The notes under the pieces: model-generated
What the model was told of the DNA's origin: nothing
The model's input: only the letters and a program-made list of their open reading frames with translations
The model's database searches: none
Translations under genes and position numbers: made by a program
NCBI GenBank assembly: GCA_964518955.1
Contig: CAZFHS010000022.1
Coordinates: forward strand, 1-64,000
Length of the DNA stretch: 64,000 nt
From: JBDGYW01 sp964518955
Lineage (GTDB): Bacteria > Gemmatimonadota > Gemmatimonadetes > Gemmatimonadales > GWC2-71-9
Direction: 5' to 3'
Shown: one piece after another, positions 8,601 through 16,384 of the stretch
Layout of the letters: the number at the start of each line of letters is the position of its first letter
Position numbering within the stretch: position 1 is the stretch's first letter

Positions 8601-8791
8601 CGGGCATAGACAGCAAACTCGGGCGCCTGATGGGTTTCGCTTCGATGGGCGACGGACCGCCGACGCAAGGCCAGCGGGATTTGTTTAGACGTTTGTCCGA
8701 GGCAGTAGCCGAGCGGACAGCAATACTGATCGAGGTAGAGCAAAACGAGTATGCGGAGTTGCTCAGGTTGACTGGGGGAGTGATTCCGTAG
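5639..8791 (+). CDS. Large exported sortilin/BNR-repeat beta-propeller protein
   Basis: 1050 residues with a short signal peptide (ALCSLFVPLAADSQA). Residues about 30-760 contain many BNR/Asp-box repeats of the form S-x-D-x-G-x-T-W (KTDDGGINW, STDAGETW, KSVDGGDTW, RSDDAGATW, VSRDNGETW, KTSDYGASW), as in the VPS10/sortilin-like propeller family. A Gly-rich linker follows (about 822-840). The C-terminal 200 residues hold a FlgD-like beta-sandwich segment and a helical end with coiled-coil character. Such proteins are common and secreted in this kind of bacterium; some members are called glycosyl hydrolases, but no catalytic residues can be assigned here. It stands alone between a terminator and the opposed dipeptidase gene. 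Confidence 0.88.
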   Translation: MRHAMAIALCSLFVPLAADSQAVDESYLDLLRWRSIGPSRGGRVVAVAGDPVNKMVFYQGTTGGGVWKTDDGGINWHNVSDGFFRTGSVGAVAVAPSDPNIVYVGMGEACIRGNASHGDGVYMSTDAGETWSHLGLAPTLQISRVRVHPNDPDLVYVAALGDAWAPSEERGVYRSRDAGAAWEKILYRDENTGAVDLVVDPADPDVLYASMLELRRYPWGFRSAGPGTGLFKSVDGGDTWSELTNNPGMPDGMKGRIGITVSPADPNRLWAILDAEIGKKGVFRSDDAGATWARLTDDADLTQRPWYYHHIFADPQDANTVYVLNVFMWKSTDGGETFSRMLAQHLDNHDLWIDRENPSRMINGNDGGATVSFNGGRSWSTLLNQPTAQLYHASVDNAVPYRVYGSQQDNTSISVPSRSDYGRITIEDWYTIGGGEDGSIAVNTEDPNIVYSADHHWIYRYDHGNKQVRDISPNPETHYGWGSADINYRFWWTFPVVTSPHDPNVLYVTSQYVHKTTDEGRSWDIISPDLTRADPSTLENTPSYLSPETGEYWGPITREAYGPEWYATIFAFAESPLQPGLLWAGSDDGYVHVSRDNGETWTDVTIEELPEFAMVSILEPSQHDPATAYVAATRYKLSDRNPYLYKTSDYGASWTKITDGIPEGDFTRVIREDPLREGLLYAGTETAVYVSFDAGDSWQSLSLNLPVVPIHDLVVKNGDLVAATHGRSFWILDNVALLAQFNDQALNAPRHMFEPRTTIRFRRDASAAAFFTDMPTFIGSNPTGQNPPDGVVIPYYLEDEPSNPVTLRILRDTEEVATFSSGTQTSGGGGFFGGGGSGNLTADQGANSFVWNMLYPGAELLDDAVFQGSSSGPMAPPGAYVAELTVDGETLRTEFEIVKDPGTEFADAELQEQFQFLLEVRDKLTETMSLVGRIREMRNDAVNRVERAGGGDRLERAMTALNDRLYPLEERLVQYRARAGQDLIAQPTGIDSKLGRLMGFASMGDGPPTQGQRDLFRRLSEAVAERTAILIEVEQNEYAELLRLTGGVIP

Positions 8792-8916
8792 GGGTTCATT
8801 CGGTCGAAAGCGACTCATACAGAGAGCATTGGGCAACGCGCAACGAGAAACGGATCTCACGAAGACACCTCGATGCACGCTGTTCGCTGCACGTTGCACG
8901 GCTCTGATTCCGCCGC

Positions 8917-10134
8917 CTACCAAACCTCCGTCAACAGCCTAACCGCATTCCCCCCAACCGCCTTGACGATGTCTTCGTCCGAGCAACCGTTTTTCACCAG
9001 CCACCGCACCACGTTGAACGAACTCTCGGTCGGATTCTCCACGCCCTTTACGTACTCGACTTTCTCGTGGGGCGGGTTCTTCGACGCGGCCGCTCCCGCT
9101 TGCGATTCTTTGATCGACAATGCGGCAGAGTAGGTGTCGTGCAGGCCGACATGATCACCGTAGAGGGTGTCGAGGCCAAATCCAACGTGGTCGACGCCTA
9201 CCAGGTTTTTGATGTACTCGAAGTGTTCCATCACCGATTCGATGGAGTGGGATGTGCTGTTCGGGGTGATTGTTGTGTGAGGCGCAGCTTCGATTCCGAT
9301 GACCCCACCCTTTTTCGCGCAGGCTTCCAGAACCGAATCGGGCGCCAACCTGTTCGAATCCCAAAGTGCTCGCGCACCGATGTGACTCAGGATGATCGGC
9401 GCGTCGCTGTATTCGATGACATCGAGGGTCGTCTTGTCGCCGCAGTGGGAGCAATCGATGAGCATGCCCACCTGATTCATGCGTTTCACTGCTCGCCGAC
9501 CAAACGTCGTGAGCCCACCGTCGCCGGGTTCCTTGAGTCCTGAGCCCAGGGCATTCGACTCGCTGTATGTAACGCCTAGCGAGCGGACACCGAAACCGTA
9601 CAAGAGGTCGATGCGGTCCACTTCGTTTTCGATCATCGCCGCGCCTTCGACTACCGCGATCCACGCGACCTTGCCCTCGTCGTGAGCCTTTTGGATTTGA
9701 TCCACATTCGTGCAGTGGACCAAGAAATCCTGGTGCGCGACATCGCACAATCGCATACCGAAGTCGTGTAGGACCTCCGTCCACTTCCATCCCGTCTTGG
9801 ACTCGATGTTGATGATCCCGTCCATCAGGTTGTCGAATACGGCATCCCAATAGCCAGCAGCGAGAGCCTCGAACGCCGTAGTCATGCGGCCCTCATGCGT
9901 GTACTTGGGTGACTCGCGGATGTCGTCGGGGAACACAGTTATGTGATCGTGCAGCGAGACCATCAGATTGTCGGTCACGAGTCGCTCGACCCGCTTCTCT
10001 TCGTCGTCGGAGAGTGGTATCAGATACTGCTCGACCCTGTTCAACTCATCGGCAAGGGCAAACTCCTTATAGTCCTTCCCTGCTTCGAGGTAGGAATACG
10101 ACTTGTAGTCGGTGCCGGTCTTGTCGATGCCCAT
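8917..10134 (-). CDS. Peptidase M19 (membrane dipeptidase-like) metallohydrolase
   Basis: 405 residues. Metal-binding pattern of the M19 family: HDH near residue 62, the bridging Glu in VVEGAAM, DCSHCG, LSHIGARAL (usually SHSNAR in the family) and the late Asp in GVDHVGFGLD. These dinuclear zinc enzymes hydrolyse dipeptides and some lactams. No signal peptide is visible, so a cytosolic enzyme is likely. GGGAG lies just before the ATG at 10134. It is read in the same direction as the downstream-placed permease but separated by 140 bp, so co-transcription is uncertain. Confidence 0.9.
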   Translation of the reverse strand: MGIDKTGTDYKSYSYLEAGKDYKEFALADELNRVEQYLIPLSDDEEKRVERLVTDNLMVSLHDHITVFPDDIRESPKYTHEGRMTTAFEALAAGYWDAVFDNLMDGIINIESKTGWKWTEVLHDFGMRLCDVAHQDFLVHCTNVDQIQKAHDEGKVAWIAVVEGAAMIENEVDRIDLLYGFGVRSLGVTYSESNALGSGLKEPGDGGLTTFGRRAVKRMNQVGMLIDCSHCGDKTTLDVIEYSDAPIILSHIGARALWDSNRLAPDSVLEACAKKGGVIGIEAAPHTTITPNSTSHSIESVMEHFEYIKNLVGVDHVGFGLDTLYGDHVGLHDTYSAALSIKESQAGAAASKNPPHEKVEYVKGVENPTESSFNVVRWLVKNGCSDEDIVKAVGGNAVRLLTEVW

Positions 10135-10274
10135 TGGGACTCCCGGGAAGGTTCAGTGGTCTGGCGAATATCATAACACTGTGACCCAGGGAATGGGCCG
10201 CGGCTAATCATGTCGAGCCGTGTCCCATCGAATGAGCCGCGGACAACAAAAGTCAAGTTGAATTTTGCTTTTAG

Positions 10275-11411
10275 CTATTCAGATATGAACGCCACTCGCG
10301 GATCTATCTTGGTCGCTCGTCTTGCGGGCAAGTAGTTGGCGACGGTTGCGACCACAACCAAAACGACAATCACGATTCCGTATGTGGCTGGATCGCTGGG
10401 CCGTATCTCATAAAGCAGGCTCTGGAGGAATCTCGATAGTCCGAAGGCGCCAAGGAGCCCCACGGCGGTACCAAACACGATCAGCTTGGTGCCGCTGCTC
10501 AGAGTAATGCCAACGATCTTCGCGGGAGCGGCACCCAGGGCCATTCGCACTCCTATTTCCCGACGGCGCCGTGCAACGGCAAACGCGGTGACTGCGTACA
10601 CACCGAGGGCGGCCAGCCCCAGCGCGACTGCCCCGAACAGTCCAACTAGGATGACATTGAGTCGGAGGTCGGAAAGCACGACTGTATCCCGGCCGCCCCC
10701 AACGTCGAGCAGGCGCAAAAAACTGTTTGTCAGTAGCCCCGCACCTACCAGCAGCACTACTGCAATAGCTAACTGGCACACCACCAGAGCGTCACGGATC
10801 GTTTGTGAGGTTCCGGTCACCACTCTTTCCCCGCCCCTCAACGTCTGGTTCATCTCCTCAGTCGACGCCTGGTACGCAGGAGCTAGCCCGGTTAGGAAAC
10901 CCGCAACAACCGCGGCCAAAATCGTGAACGCAATGACGGAAAGATCGATGGACGCGTCGGCCAGTTGCGGCAGTGACTGGAAGCCCAGGGCTTGAATCAT
11001 CGGCAGGACCCAAGCAGCGAACAGCATTCCGATTGCCGCGCTCACCAATGCAAGTGCCTGGCTCTCTATCATGAGCTGTTTGAATATCCGAGGCCGCAGC
11101 GCTCCGAGCGTTGCCCGCAACGCGATCTCTCGTTGACGGCTTGCAGTGCGCGCCAACAACAGGCTCGAAACGCTTGCGCACGCCAACAGCAGAAGCAGGA
11201 CAACGGCGCCCAACAGGACCCATACGATCCGGCCGAGACGATCCGATCCCGAAGTCGACAGGTCGTTCAGAATGGTTCCGTTGAGGATGCCAAATACAAC
11301 GGTGGTTGCACCAATCCCAACACCCAAAGTCAGGATCGAAGCGAGCGCGAATCCTGGCTCTCGGCGCAGCTGCCGGAAGGCGAAGCGAAGGTCGGGCAGA
11401 ATGGTCGGCAT
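10275..11411 (-). CDS. Compact FtsX-family (ADOP-type) permease lacking both periplasmic core domains
   Basis: 378 residues, while ADOP/MacB-like double permeases are usually near 800. It has the N-terminal cytosolic/TM1 segment (LRFAFRQLRREPGFALASILTLGVGIGATT), jumps at once to LLGAVVLLLLLACASVSSLLLARTASRQREIALRATLGA (given in pieces), continues through the second half up to TNSFLRLLDVGGG, and again jumps directly to LNVILVGLFGAVALGL and RRREIGVRMALGA. Both MacB_PCD periplasmic domains that normally sit at those two points are absent, yet the frame is open and all membrane segments remain. No ATPase gene adjoins it. AAAGGACTG precedes the ATG. It could be a functional mini-permease or a decayed gene with two in-frame deletions. 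Confidence 0.85.
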   Translation of the reverse strand: MPTILPDLRFAFRQLRREPGFALASILTLGVGIGATTVVFGILNGTILNDLSTSGSDRLGRIVWVLLGAVVLLLLLACASVSSLLLARTASRQREIALRATLGALRPRIFKQLMIESQALALVSAAIGMLFAAWVLPMIQALGFQSLPQLADASIDLSVIAFTILAAVVAGFLTGLAPAYQASTEEMNQTLRGGERVVTGTSQTIRDALVVCQLAIAVVLLVGAGLLTNSFLRLLDVGGGRDTVVLSDLRLNVILVGLFGAVALGLAALGVYAVTAFAVARRRREIGVRMALGAAPAKIVGITLSSGTKLIVFGTAVGLLGAFGLSRFLQSLLYEIRPSDPATYGIVIVVLVVVATVANYLPARRATKIDPRVAFISE

Positions 11412-11743
11412 CAGTCCTTTCGTGTTTCCAGCGAGCTACTTCAGTTCGCAGCCTACCAAACTAAGGCAAGGGACGTGCCCGCCGATGGATGGTCGGAAGG
11501 ACCAGATTCATCATTGTTTTCCCGGGTTTCCCAGAATTGCCATTTGGTTGCGTGTTCGGATATGGGAATGAAATGGCCGGGGGCGGACGGTGGCACCCCC
11601 CCACGACCCCACACCGGGCGGTACCGCCCATCCGGACCACCCCCCACGGCGGTACCCCGCACCCAACCACACCTTCCGCCGGTAGGGCGGTATGGATACG
11701 TTCCGATCTTCCTACCGCCCGACCGCCCGACCGCCGACCGCCC
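11412..11743. other. Intergenic region with GC-rich inverted and tandem repeats
   Basis: 332 bp with no credible gene. It holds a 14-bp perfect palindrome GGGCGGTACCGCCC (11616-11629), a stem GGGCGGTA (11685-11692) / TACCGCCC (11713-11720), and a short tandem run of ACCGCCCG-type units (11714-11743) that abuts the stop of the fusion enzyme. The same ACCGCCCTACCGCC core appears at window position 1. The stem may end transcription of the fusion gene, but there is no T-tract. Confidence 0.5.
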
Positions 11744-14398
11744 TCAGACCAGCTCCCCATCCGCCATTATCTCCACGATCGCCGGCCCCATGTGCACAAT
11801 CGCCGCAGCCATGGCATCGTCTACTTTGTCGATCTTGGTCACTCGGACCCCGTAACCACCGCAGTTCTTTGCGTATTCTGAGAAATTGGGATTGTGGAGG
11901 CCTGTCTGCCAAACTGGCATCTCGATGCTCCTCTGTTCAGCCGAGATCTTTCCGTACTCACCATTGTTGAGCAGAATGGTCGTGATGTTCATCCCGTACT
12001 TCACTGCGGTGGTAAATTCGGCGAGGTACTGACCGAAGCCTCCATCGCCCGTAACCGCAATGATCGATTTTCCTGGCGCGGCCGCACAAGCGCCCATCGC
12101 TGCTGGAAATCCGAAGCCAATTGAACCGAGGTAACCCGACATCAGTACGACGTGATTGCGGCACTCGAAGTAGCGCCCGAACGAATAGGTGTTGTTACCC
12201 ACGTCGACGGCGATTACGGCGTTTGCCGGTGCTTGTCTGGAAAGGGCCGCAAAGATCGCGGCAGAATTCACTCCGTTCCCGCGGTCTTCCGACGCGCGCC
12301 TCTGCTTCTCCGCGCGCCACTTCGTCCAGCGATCGGCCAGATCGCCGAGCTGATCGGTTGCCGCTAGCTCTGTCGGCAATCTCTCGAGCAGCAGATCGAT
12401 GGTGACTCCAATGTCTCCCCAAACGGGGACGTCCACCGGGTGGGATTTGCCGAGTGCCAATCGTTCGGAATCGACTTGAATGGTGGGCGTTACCTGCGAT
12501 ATGCCGGTGTGGTCGGAGAATGAAGCCCCGAACACAATCAACAAGTCGGCCTCATTCATGGAATTCGCCGCTACGGGCGTACTGCTCCGGCCAAGGACCC
12601 CCGCGGCGTGTGGGTGTTTGTCGGAAATCTGCCCTTTCGCCTTGAAGGTCGTGATGATTGGTGCCCCAAGGCGCTCTGCGAATTTGATCACTCGGTTCAT
12701 GGCGGTTTTCCCGCCGTACCCTACAATGATCGCAGGACGCGCCGCCGCGGATATTCGTGTGACCGCCTTCTCGAGCGACTCGTTCGGTGGCGCAATAGCC
12801 GTAGGTGCCATCCTGCCCGTTGAATCGGACGGCTCTTGATCTTCACCTGCCTCCATTCGCTGGACTTCGTCGGGGAAGATCAGATGCGCCACATCCCGCT
12901 TCACGGTCGCGTGCTTGAGCGCGAGGTTCATCAACTCGGCATGGTTGCTCGTCGGCAGAACGGTCTGGCTCCAGGTGGAGACGGATCGGAACGCAGCCGC
13001 CAGATCGATTTCCTGAAATGCGCCTGGGCCGAGTACCTGCGTGTTCACTTGACCCGTGAGGGCGAGAACGGGCGCGCGATCCATTTTCGCGTCCCAAAGC
13101 CCCGTCAACAGGTTCGTGGCTCCCGGTCCTGCGATCGTGAGACAAGCAGCCGGTTTGCCGCTCAATTTGGCGTAAGCCGAGCAGGCAAACGAAGCTGCAC
13201 CTTCGTGACGAACGCTAATGTACTCCAGATTGCCTTTCGCTTCTTGCTTACGGATTGCCTCGGCAACACCCAGGTTCGAATGTCCGACTATGCCGAACAC
13301 CTGAGTGACACCCCAGTTCACCATCGTCTCCACCATTACGTCGCTGATCGTGACGACACTGTCTCCTGCGCCGGCTGTGCGTACGTAAATGTCGCCGTCG
13401 CGAACCTCCACGGGGTAGGACTGGACATCGTGGTGACCTCCCTCAATTGCCTCACCGGACACTGGGTCGAATCCCCAGCCGTGCCAAGGGCAGCGCAACA
13501 GCCCTCCCTCGATCGTTCCATCACCCAATGGGCCACGCTGATGTGGGCATTTGGAATCCAGCGCACCAAACTCCCCGTTGTGGTGAGTGATCACCATTGC
13601 CTTGCCGTCTGCCGTGACGGAGCGAACCTGGCCTTCGCCGATCTCGGCTGCTTCGGCGACTCTTACCCACCCTTCGCCATCGGCGGATTGCTGGGGTGGT
13701 GTAGCCGAGGCTTCAGTTTCTGCATTGTCCGTTGGAACCGCCGTTTCGGCATCGGGTTTCTCATCTTTGAAACCGATGTGCCAATGCGTACCATCGCAGA
13801 AGGGTTTGTTCTTGGAGCCTCCGCAGCGACATAGACTGTAGTGCTCGAGCGACGCCTCTTCTCCGCGCGGCTCGTTCTGGAGCTCAATGCCACCGACTAC
13901 CCAGTAAGGACCGTCCTTAGCGATCCTGATAGCAGGCGTGCGACCCTGGTCTCTATGCTCGACATCTTCTATTGAATAGCTCAGAGCGCCGGATGGACAC
14001 TTCTCGATGATCGCGATGATCTCCTCTACCTCCGCTCCATCTGGCTCGATCCATGGTTCGACACCCTTCTTCCACACCGCGGGGAGGCCGTCGGTGCAGA
14101 ATCCGCTATGGTCACAGATGCCGCGGTTGTCGTGGATCGTGATCTTCTTACCGACGTAGCTCTTACGGTGATCCAACTTTCCATCAGTCGTCTTCGCCGA
14201 ATCGAATCCAATGGTGACATGCGTTCCGTCGCAGTCGGGCATGTTCTTGGAGTGGCCACAGCGACACAACGACATGATCGGATATGTCGTTAGCTGCTCC
14301 CCATCCCACTTGGATAGATCTGTTAGGTCCTTGACGACGTAGGGGCCGTTCTTTTGACACCGGATGATGGGCTTCTTCTTGGCTTCTTCTGACGCCAT
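11744..14398 (-). CDS. CDGSH / 4Fe-4S / CDGSH / Rieske / ThDP-dependent fusion enzyme
   Basis: 884 residues from the ATG at 14398 (GGAG 7 bp upstream); an in-frame ATG farther out lacks such a site. Modules in order: CDGSH 2Fe-2S motif with Cys45, Cys47, Cys56 and His60; a divergent 4Fe-4S mono-cluster (Fer4_19) region with Cys95, Cys101 and Cys134 followed by PSGALSY; a second CDGSH motif with Cys190, Cys192, Cys201 and His205; an acidic linker; a Rieske domain with CPH (284-286) and CPWH (303-306); then from about 348 a complete ThDP enzyme of the acetolactate synthase/pyruvate oxidase class, with the activating Glu in RHEGAASFA and the GDGGFGQ...NN cofactor motif. It probably decarboxylates a 2-oxo acid with electrons passing through the clusters. 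Substrate unknown. It is transcribed away from the kinase genes. Confidence 0.9.
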   Translation of the reverse strand: MASEEAKKKPIIRCQKNGPYVVKDLTDLSKWDGEQLTTYPIMSLCRCGHSKNMPDCDGTHVTIGFDSAKTTDGKLDHRKSYVGKKITIHDNRGICDHSGFCTDGLPAVWKKGVEPWIEPDGAEVEEIIAIIEKCPSGALSYSIEDVEHRDQGRTPAIRIAKDGPYWVVGGIELQNEPRGEEASLEHYSLCRCGGSKNKPFCDGTHWHIGFKDEKPDAETAVPTDNAETEASATPPQQSADGEGWVRVAEAAEIGEGQVRSVTADGKAMVITHHNGEFGALDSKCPHQRGPLGDGTIEGGLLRCPWHGWGFDPVSGEAIEGGHHDVQSYPVEVRDGDIYVRTAGAGDSVVTISDVMVETMVNWGVTQVFGIVGHSNLGVAEAIRKQEAKGNLEYISVRHEGAASFACSAYAKLSGKPAACLTIAGPGATNLLTGLWDAKMDRAPVLALTGQVNTQVLGPGAFQEIDLAAAFRSVSTWSQTVLPTSNHAELMNLALKHATVKRDVAHLIFPDEVQRMEAGEDQEPSDSTGRMAPTAIAPPNESLEKAVTRISAAARPAIIVGYGGKTAMNRVIKFAERLGAPIITTFKAKGQISDKHPHAAGVLGRSSTPVAANSMNEADLLIVFGASFSDHTGISQVTPTIQVDSERLALGKSHPVDVPVWGDIGVTIDLLLERLPTELAATDQLGDLADRWTKWRAEKQRRASEDRGNGVNSAAIFAALSRQAPANAVIAVDVGNNTYSFGRYFECRNHVVLMSGYLGSIGFGFPAAMGACAAAPGKSIIAVTGDGGFGQYLAEFTTAVKYGMNITTILLNNGEYGKISAEQRSIEMPVWQTGLHNPNFSEYAKNCGGYGVRVTKIDKVDDAMAAAIVHMGPAIVEIMADGELV

Positions 14399-14510
14399 TG
14401 GAAATCTCCAAATGCAGATTCTCTCGCCACCGCGCTGAAGGTGACCGGCTCGCGGCGCTGATTGCGAACATGACGCAGACATACCATCGACGCAAGGAGG
14501 GTGGTGAGCC

Positions 14511-14554
14511 TCCCGCTCCTCCCGCTCCTCCCGCTTCTCCCCTACCTTACCCCC
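14511..14554 (+). promoter_or_regulatory. Polypyrimidine leader before kinase copy 1
   Basis: The 44 bases before the GTG are almost wholly C and T (repeats of CTCCCGCTC), with no AGGAGG-like motif. A similar tract precedes kinase copy 2. This suggests SD-independent or leaderless starting; it is an observation, not a defined element. Confidence 0.4.
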
Positions 14555-16288
14555 GTGCCAGACATCCCAGACGATCTGAGACAAGCCCTCGCCGAGAGAT
14601 ACGACCTACAGCGGGTGGTCGGAATCGGGGGCATGGCAACGGTGTACCTCGCACGCGACATCAGGCACGGCCGCAACGTGGCGGTCAAAGTGCTTCGCCC
14701 CGACCTAGCTGCCACCGTCGGATCGGAGCGTTTCCTGCGCGAGATTGAGTTCGCTGCTCGGCTCACTCACCCGAACATTCTGGGGTTGCACGACTCGGGC
14801 GAAGCGGACGGATTCCTTTACTACGTCATGCCGTATGTGGCGGGTGGATCGCTGCGAGGGCGGTTGAAGCGAGAAGGTGTGCTCGCATTCGATGCGGCAT
14901 TGGCGTTGATCCGCGAGGTTGCCGAGGCGCTGAGCTACGCCCACCGCGAAGGCGTCATCCATAGAGACATCAAGCCCGAGAACATCTTGTTTTCAGAGGG
15001 GCACGCGATCGTCGGCGATTTCGGTATCGCAAAGGCGATCATCACGGCGGGCGGTGAAAATCTCACGAAGAGCGGTTTCCCGTTGGGTACTCCAGGATAC
15101 ATGAGTCCTGAGCAGGCAGCCGGCCTGACGAGTCTCGATGAGCGCACCGATGTGTATGGGATCGGTTGTGTGTTCTACGAAATGCTGGTTGGCGAAACGC
15201 CAGGCCTTTGGCTCACGGAAGAGGCAGTCCGCCTGGGTCGGTTTGTCGATGCCGACGCAGAACACCGGGAGCGCTTGGACAGTCTGCCGGGCCGGCTCGA
15301 ACAGGTGATGGCACGTTCCCTTGCGATGCGACTGGCCGACAGGTTCGCCACACCGATGGAGTTTGTGGGTGCGTTGCGGCAGGGCGCGAGAGGTAGCGAG
15401 AAGCTGAGTGGGGAGGAAGTGCGCGAGATCCTCGGCAGAGCGGCAGAGATGCAGGCTGAGTTCCCCGCGGAGGGCGGCCGGTTAACGATTGGTGTACTGG
15501 AAGAAGTGATGGTCGAAGTCGGCGTGCTGCCGGAGCGGCTACGCGAGGCGGCACAAGAGGTGGGAGGCGACATTCTTTCCGAGGGCGGATACGCCACTCC
15601 GGAAGTCGAACAGATCATAGAGCGCGCCGTGGAGCTCGAGGCCAGACATTCTGAGGGTGACTGGGCGCTGTCCCTGGGGGGAGCCGAGCAGCTCGGTGCA
15701 CAGGTAGGGATCGCACCCGAGCTTGTCCGTGGCGCGGCCGGTGAGGTGATCCAGCCCACATCAACCGCGGTCGTCCAGCAACCAGGTGGAACAGAATTCT
15801 TGGGGCGGTCGCCAGTCGTGCGTGTGGACCGCACCGCGCCGCGAGCGATCGATGCTTCGGAATCTGCGCGGCTCGTCGAAGAGGTGAGGGCAAGGCTGGG
15901 CATAGTCGGCCAGGTGTCTGCTGTGGGAACTTCGCTGACCTGGACCTCGGACACGCCAGGCGAAGATGACCGGAGGATTCGGGTGACCATCACTGCCGGA
16001 TCCGGCAGCACCACGATCCACATCGAGGAGAACATATCGGATTTGAGCCGTAAGTTGGCTGGAGGATTCGTCGGGTTGATGAGCGGGGCGTTATTCGGGA
16101 TCGGGTTCGGCGTGGTGACTGGCGACCCTGGGGTTGGGATGCTCTTCGTCGCTGGATTTGCAGCGGCCGGGGCATACCTGTTTCCGCGTTCCGATTTCGT
16201 CAACATCGCGAACAGGCACCGGCGGGAACTGGAGGAACTCGGCGATGGGATGGTCTCTCTCTTGACGCCGAGCGAGCGAGGTGAGTGA
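14555..16288 (+). CDS. Serine/threonine protein kinase with C-terminal membrane hairpin (copy 1)
   Basis: 577 residues from GTG 14555, chosen by alignment with its neighbour (VPDIPDDL against MTPIPDDF). Kinase domain about residues 17-280: P-loop GIGGMATVYLA, Lys in VAVKVLR, HRDIKPEN, DFGIAKA, GTPGYMSPEQAAG. After it come two divergent copies of a 55-residue helical repeat (EVREILGRAAEMQ..., EVEQIIERAVELE...), a beta-rich stretch, and two hydrophobic segments near the end (FVGLMSGALFGIGFGVVTG, VGMLFVAGFAAAGAYLF). The predicted kinase is cytosolic and membrane-tethered. The leader is a C/T tract with no Shine-Dalgarno sequence. Confidence 0.9.
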   Translation: MPDIPDDLRQALAERYDLQRVVGIGGMATVYLARDIRHGRNVAVKVLRPDLAATVGSERFLREIEFAARLTHPNILGLHDSGEADGFLYYVMPYVAGGSLRGRLKREGVLAFDAALALIREVAEALSYAHREGVIHRDIKPENILFSEGHAIVGDFGIAKAIITAGGENLTKSGFPLGTPGYMSPEQAAGLTSLDERTDVYGIGCVFYEMLVGETPGLWLTEEAVRLGRFVDADAEHRERLDSLPGRLEQVMARSLAMRLADRFATPMEFVGALRQGARGSEKLSGEEVREILGRAAEMQAEFPAEGGRLTIGVLEEVMVEVGVLPERLREAAQEVGGDILSEGGYATPEVEQIIERAVELEARHSEGDWALSLGGAEQLGAQVGIAPELVRGAAGEVIQPTSTAVVQQPGGTEFLGRSPVVRVDRTAPRAIDASESARLVEEVRARLGIVGQVSAVGTSLTWTSDTPGEDDRRIRVTITAGSGSTTIHIEENISDLSRKLAGGFVGLMSGALFGIGFGVVTGDPGVGMLFVAGFAAAGAYLFPRSDFVNIANRHRRELEELGDGMVSLLTPSERGE

Positions 16289-16307
16289 ATGTGATGCCGC
16301 CCATGCC

Positions 16308-16384
16308 GCCTCTTCTCCCTTTTCTCCCTCTCCTCCCGCCCCTGCCATTAGCCCCCCACGCTATCTTTTCTTACCTTCTTACCC
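16308..16384 (+). promoter_or_regulatory. Polypyrimidine leader before kinase copy 2
   Basis: From 16308 to the ATG at 16385 the sequence is C/T-rich (CTTCTCCCTTTTCTCCCTC, later CTTACCTTCTTACCC) with no Shine-Dalgarno motif, the same arrangement as in front of copy 1. Confidence 0.4.

Noticed and set aside
10992..11855. Plus-strand frame spanning the permease start and intergenic repeats
   Set aside because: Low-complexity Pro/Arg/Gln-rich translation with no start signal; antisense to the permease and to the end of the fusion gene.
12836..13834. Plus-strand open frame opposite the fusion enzyme
   Set aside because: It lies over the ThDP and Rieske coding region, has no recognisable domain, and is antisense to clear cofactor motifs.
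14399..14584. Longer N-terminus for the fusion enzyme
   Set aside because: The extra 62 residues are low-complexity, overlap the divergent kinase start, and the ATG at 14398 has a GGAG site.
15175..16206. Long minus-strand open frame of about 340 codons across kinase copy 1
   Set aside because: Shadow of the kinase gene: Ser/Pro/Thr/Arg-rich, no family motif, no ribosome-binding site; the plus strand has all kinase motifs.
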